Below, piece by piece: positions 60,328-64,000 of a stretch of DNA of 64,000 nt. Origin of the DNA: Nostoc linckia z4 (GTDB lineage: Bacteria > Cyanobacteriota > Cyanobacteriia > Cyanobacteriales > Nostocaceae); assembly GCF_002608075.1 (NCBI RefSeq), contig NZ_LAHA01000001.1:169487-233486 (forward strand), given 5' to 3'. The notes beneath the pieces were generated by a model. The model saw only the letters and a program-made list of their open reading frames with translations. It was not told where the DNA came from and did no database searches. Each line of letters opens with the position of its first letter. Position 1 is the stretch's first letter. A program made the translations under genes and the position numbers.

Positions 60328-61481
60328 ATTTGCCTCAAGTCTCTCTTATAGGTTCTACCTTAAAACTATGTTTGGCTTGTAGACAAATTCTAAATATTTT
60401 TCCAAGGTTTGTAATATCACTTTACAATTATTACTACAGCAGTTAGCTCTGATTTTTAAACTGTAAAATTATACCAAGTATTAAAAATGAATCGTCAATT
60501 TCTACACAATTAGGACTTACACAACGCCGATATTGTCATTGCGATCGAAAGTGTAGCGAAGCAATCCCAGCCTCAAGGAAGATTATTTCGCCGCTCCTAA
60601 TGACGGAATTACCTCTGTGTTCTCTGCGCCTCTGCGGTTGATACGGTTCGGATAAGCAGTATGAACTTCCCTTGTAGTCTGGGAAAAGGTTAAGGGGTAA
60701 GGGGTAAAGGATAGACCTGCCTTAACCCAAGCATATTGGGGCATAGAGCAGGAAACAGTCCTCAATGTCCTATAGTTACAACAGTAATGTCAATGCACTC
60801 AAAAGTTGAACCAAATATTAAGAGCCTTGTGTATTAATGTAGACTAAGCTCTTCAGCAGAAATTTACGCAATCTCCTGCTTATTTTTTCTATAGGATTCC
60901 TATTTGATTTTTCAACAAGATTCAGTACACTCGTCTGTTAAGAGTTCCCTGCCTATGGCGCTTGCACTACACAAACGCGCACCACGCAGATAAATTCAAG
61001 AATCAAAGCGGATTCCTAGCTAAATGTGAAACGTCATGACCAGCAGAACGCAGTGAAGCGAAGTAATTACCAAAACTGTGTTTTGTGTTTTTCAATGTTG
61101 ATTTATATTAGATTATTTGCTCATTTAAAAACATTGAAATTACACTATAAAATTCAATCCAACTCTTATGGTGTAAGTCTAAAAATTAGTTTTAATTATG
61201 CAAATTCAAAGTATAACAAGTTATTAAACACAAAAATATAAACCGCTTTTTAACCCAAGCGTATTGGCTGAAAATGTGGATATTTTTTGTCATCTGTTAA
61301 ATTCCGGATATTTAGAATATCGTAGTTAATTTTTTGCTACTTGTTGTTAAGTAAATAAATCTATCAAAACCAGTATGTAAAAATTGATTTTTTGGTGTTA
61401 AATTTTGAGTATTGTCCAAATTTGTTGACTCAAATCAACAAAACCCTTTATTTGGCGTGGCAATATTTGTATTAGGAGTGA
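60328..61481. other. long intergenic region with MITE remnant
   Basis: A family B relative lies at 60511-60612 (TAGGACTTACACAACGCCGATATTG to CCTAATGACGGAATTACC). GGGAAAAGGTTAAGGGG units follow at 60679-60710. The rest to 61481 is AT-rich. A 71-codon frame at 61026-61241 has random-looking content and is not accepted. The last 150 bases must hold the promoter of the gene at 61488. Confidence 0.55.
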
Positions 61482-61487
61482 GTGAAC

Positions 61488-62288
61488 GTGAATACTAGTT
61501 TTCTTCGCACTGGTGTTTTTTGGTTACCAAGTATAGCTGCTTTTACAGTCCTGAGTAGCAGCTTATCTGCTATTGCTCAGACAGTCGAGCCGGTAAGCAC
61601 TCAGCCATTGACTGAAGCTCCCGCAGCTGTAGTGTCTGGTAATGAATTAAGTACTGAACTAGAAACCACAGAAACAACTGAACCATCAACAGTTGCAAAT
61701 GTAACTAAGATCCAGCAGTTTTCTCATGCTGGGACAGAGGAAACTCTGACACCTATTCCAGGGACAGTAGCAACCTCATCTGCAACGCTGAATTCTGAGC
61801 CTCAGCAAGCAAATTCTCAAACATCTGATCCCAGAATCGCTCAATCAGATATCGATTTAGGTACAACTACCCGTGGCGGTAGCAGTTATGTTGGGGTTGC
61901 TGCTAACATTGGTTTGAGTGGTGGTAGTTCCTCTTTAGGCGATGGTAACTTTGCGGTCATCAGCAAAGTCGGCTTAACAAATTCGATTTCAGTACGCCCA
62001 TCTGCGATATTTGGTGACAACACCACAATTTTACTTCCTGTCACCTACGACTTTTCTTTCCAGTCAACAGATCCTTTCAAGGAACCCTTAGCCTTTGCAC
62101 CTTATGTAGGAGTGGGAGCAGCTTGGAAAAGTGGTGATAATTCGGAATTTGCCTTTTTAGTATCTGGTGGTATTGATGTACCCCTGAGTTCTCAATTTAC
62201 AGCAACAGCCTCTGTGAATGCGGGATTTTTTAATCAAACTGATGTGGGCTTATTATTAGGTGTAGGTTACAACTTCAGTGGCTTTTAA
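61488..62288 (+). CDS. exported protein with probable outer-membrane beta-barrel
   Basis: 266 residues from the GTG at 61488, which is 9 bases after AGGAG; another GTG at 61482 is only 3 bases from that site. A signal peptide (FWLPSIAAFTVLSSSLSAIAQ) spans about residues 9-30. A Thr/Ser/Glu/Pro-rich low-complexity segment follows to about 125. The last 130 residues (YVGVAANIGLSGG, FAVISKVGLTNSISVRP, LAFAPYVGVGAAWKSG, VDVPL-like strands) alternate as beta strands, and the protein ends in Phe, typical of outer-membrane barrels. Function is unknown. Confidence 0.72.
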   Translation: MNTSFLRTGVFWLPSIAAFTVLSSSLSAIAQTVEPVSTQPLTEAPAAVVSGNELSTELETTETTEPSTVANVTKIQQFSHAGTEETLTPIPGTVATSSATLNSEPQQANSQTSDPRIAQSDIDLGTTTRGGSSYVGVAANIGLSGGSSSLGDGNFAVISKVGLTNSISVRPSAIFGDNTTILLPVTYDFSFQSTDPFKEPLAFAPYVGVGAAWKSGDNSEFAFLVSGGIDVPLSSQFTATASVNAGFFNQTDVGLLLGVGYNFSGF

Positions 62289-62525
62289 AAGTTAAGAGTT
62301 AGGAGTTTGGAGTTAGGAGGTAGGAGTTAGGAGTTAGGAATTAGGAGTTAGAAGCCAAAAATGATGACAAGCTTACTATGATTGGTGTATTCATCGATCG
62401 CACATTCTCCTAATTCTTGAATTCTTCTGACTCCTAAGCTCTGACTTCTCAACTCTCACGTTACAAGTTTAGTACTCCTTAATTCCTCATTCATAACTCC
62501 TAACTCCTAACTCTTAACTCCTCAC
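62289..62525. repeat. two opposed STRR heptamer arrays
   Basis: GGAGTTA heptamers at 62292-62350 face ACTCCTA and ACTCTTA heptamers at 62425-62525, so transcripts from either side could fold into a large hairpin between the two convergent genes. It may serve as a bidirectional terminator. Confidence 0.8.
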
Positions 62526-62528
62526 TTT

Positions 62529-63800
62529 CTACTTCTTCGGCGTCACTTTATCAATTACCTTGATTTTGCCATCGTCTCCCACTGTCCAGACATCGTAAAC
62601 ACCGACGACATCACCGTTCACATCAACATCTACATTACCACTGGCTCCTTGATAGTTGATCTTTTCACCCTTTTGAAGCAACTTCAATCCCTCGCAGACA
62701 TCGGTAACTTCTGTACCAGGGCCGCCAGCAACTTCACGGATGTGCTTAGCTATACCAGCGCCTGTATTTTCTTTAGCAGCTTGGGCCGACAATACTAATA
62801 AAGCAGCAGCATCCCAAGCTTGGGGAGCGAATTCCCCTGGTGAACCACCTTTTTTCTCTTTCCAAAGCTTTTGAAAAGACTCTAATGCTTTACCATCAGA
62901 ACCAGGTACTGTGCCGATGGTTCCAGTTGCAATGTATTTCCCATCGCTACCTTTGCCGACTTGACCAGGAAATTCGTCTGATTTCATACCATCTGTGAGC
63001 ATCACTTGTACGCCTTTGCTAAGACCTTGCTGATATGCTGATTTCAGCAGCAAGCTACCTGTTTCAACGTAAAAAACTCCCAGGACTGCATCTGGTTTCC
63101 CAGCAAAAGCAGCTGTGGCTTCCGTTTCAAAGGTGGTTGCTTTGGGGTCGTAGCGCACAGGATTCTTTTTGTTAACTACGGTTCCACCCAATTTTTCAAA
63201 AGCTTGAACAAATGCTTTTTCAAAGCCGACACCATAGTCGTTATTAATTACGACGGTGGATACTCGCTTGAAGCCTTTTTTAGTGGCGAGTTGGGCTAAA
63301 GCTGGCCCTTGGTAGCTATCAGGGGGAACTGTACGTGCCCAAAAACCTTTAAAATCGCCTTTTTGTGCCTTTTCTGTAAATACAGGGCTGGTGCTACCTG
63401 GTGAAATCAACATCACTTGATTTTGAGCAGCAATTGAAACGGCGGCTGTGGAAACACTGCTAGCAAAAGAACCAACGACACCTGCAACTTTATCCACTGA
63501 TGCTAGCTTAGTCATACCCGCAGCACCAGCTTTTGGGTCTGTTTGGTCGTCTACAGCAACAAGGGTAACAGGTTGGCCGTTTACACCACCGCAAGCGTTG
63601 ACGGTTTCCACTAGTAGGGGAACGCTAGGTGCCATCTGCTGTCCAATAGATGCTAAATCACCTGTTGTTGGCAATAAAGAACCAATTTTCAGCCCGCCAG
63701 TTGTGGTGTTAGTTCCACCACCGTCTTCACAAGCACCTAAAAGGAACCCACCTACGAGAGTAGCTATACTTAAGGCTAAGGCTGTACGAATTTTTTGCAT
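62529..63800 (-). CDS. ABC transporter substrate-binding lipoprotein, branched-chain amino acid type
   Basis: 423 residues. The lipoprotein signal peptide ends LGAC with Cys24 as likely lipid anchor. The mature part is a type-1 periplasmic-binding fold: KIGSLLPTTGDLASIGQQM, VVGSFASSVSTAAVSIAAQNQVMLISPGSTSPVF and RTVPPDSYQGPALAQLA in lobe order, typical of the LivK/HAAT family for amino acids or amides. Permease and ATPase genes are not in this window. The ligand could be neutral or branched amino acids; urea (UrtA) is less likely given the signal peptide type. Confidence 0.9.
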   Translation of the reverse strand: MQKIRTALALSIATLVGGFLLGACEDGGGTNTTTGGLKIGSLLPTTGDLASIGQQMAPSVPLLVETVNACGGVNGQPVTLVAVDDQTDPKAGAAGMTKLASVDKVAGVVGSFASSVSTAAVSIAAQNQVMLISPGSTSPVFTEKAQKGDFKGFWARTVPPDSYQGPALAQLATKKGFKRVSTVVINNDYGVGFEKAFVQAFEKLGGTVVNKKNPVRYDPKATTFETEATAAFAGKPDAVLGVFYVETGSLLLKSAYQQGLSKGVQVMLTDGMKSDEFPGQVGKGSDGKYIATGTIGTVPGSDGKALESFQKLWKEKKGGSPGEFAPQAWDAAALLVLSAQAAKENTGAGIAKHIREVAGGPGTEVTDVCEGLKLLQKGEKINYQGASGNVDVDVNGDVVGVYDVWTVGDDGKIKVIDKVTPKK

Positions 63801-64000
63801 AAGTTACTTTCACTCCTCAAAATATTCAGGAGCCTAAAAGTAATGTTCAAACTATATTTAAAAGTTAGTTTGAATTTATCAAGACTCCAAAGGATAAATC
63901 ATAACATCCCTCTGAAGGAGTAAAAGTGCTTACTATTTTTATGAATACTTTCTACACACAATGTAGTGCGGTGTGCGGCTCAAAGTCTGAAAAACGGAGA
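63801..64000. promoter_or_regulatory. upstream region of the binding-protein gene
   Basis: AGGAG lies about 7 bases before the minus-strand ATG (seen as TCCTC at 63812). No clear promoter or binding site was found. The window ends here. Confidence 0.35.

Noticed and set aside
61026..61241. Plus-strand frame of 71 codons in the gap before the beta-barrel gene
   Set aside because: AT-driven codon content, no ribosome-binding site and no recognisable domain.
1..64000. tRNA, rRNA, transposase, integrase or prophage genes
   Set aside because: I scanned for conserved T-loop sequences and for transposase or integrase motifs and saw none; a covariance-model search was not possible, so a missed tRNA cannot be excluded.

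Overview
The window is chromosomal DNA of a filamentous, probably heterocyst-forming cyanobacterium of the Nostoc type. The evidence is frequent HIP1-type GCGATCGC octamers, heptamer minisatellites (STRR) between most genes, a RexT/TrxA2 pair like that of Anabaena PCC 7120, CruF/CruG for myxol-type carotenoid glycosides, a helical carotenoid protein, squalene-hopene cyclase, neutral invertase of the GH100 family and an ebo cluster. No transposase, integrase, phage gene, CRISPR array, rRNA or tRNA was recognised. The mobile component consists of short non-coding repeats with terminal inverted repeats (MITE-like) and minisatellites.

Layout. 1-182: tail of an HNH endonuclease. 291-7085: a minus-strand run (methyltransferase, SDR, MFS, nitroreductase, Old Yellow Enzyme, SDR, trxA) facing a divergent RexT-type redox repressor with Cys40-Cys41; a likely redox/electrophile detoxification locus. 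7110-7519: a small gene plus a truncated AbiEii-like nucleotidyltransferase. 7599-10906: HpnB-type glycosyltransferase and squalene-hopene cyclase. 10907-12220: repeat-rich gap. 12221-16983: helical carotenoid protein, tmk, a large cytoplasmic HTH/PBP1 protein and RNase HI. 17113-19368: cruF-cruG. 19814-28757: small membrane and secreted proteins, MlaE-type permease, SpoIID-domain protein, invertase, SDR, lipoprotein methyltransferase, amino-acid permease. 29388-32871: MenH, VOC protein, FAD monooxygenase. 33526-41331: ebo cluster, with eboD divergent from eboA-B-C-E-F. 41727-43217: heme catalase. 43459-48392: two 21-bp minisatellites bracketing a serine hydrolase and a caspase/NB-ARC/TPR locus whose reading frame is split. 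48726-64000: mostly core metabolism (CofG, AI-2E exporter, PlsC, two peroxiredoxins, glycogen-debranching-type hydrolase, SdhA, a probable outer-membrane protein and a branched-chain amino acid type binding protein).

Themes. Redox defence recurs (RexT/TrxA, OYE, nitroreductase, catalase, two peroxiredoxins, HCP). Isoprenoid and envelope chemistry recurs too (Shc/HpnB, CruF/CruG, the EboC prenyltransferase, MlaE, PlsC). The least ordinary parts are the caspase-NB-ARC-TPR locus with its hydrolase partner, the HTH-PBP1 protein, and the behaviour of the repeats: a MITE core flipped relative to its flanks, a MITE nested in another, and minisatellites inserted in frame into two enzymes. Function calls rest on motif recognition by eye; no database search was run.
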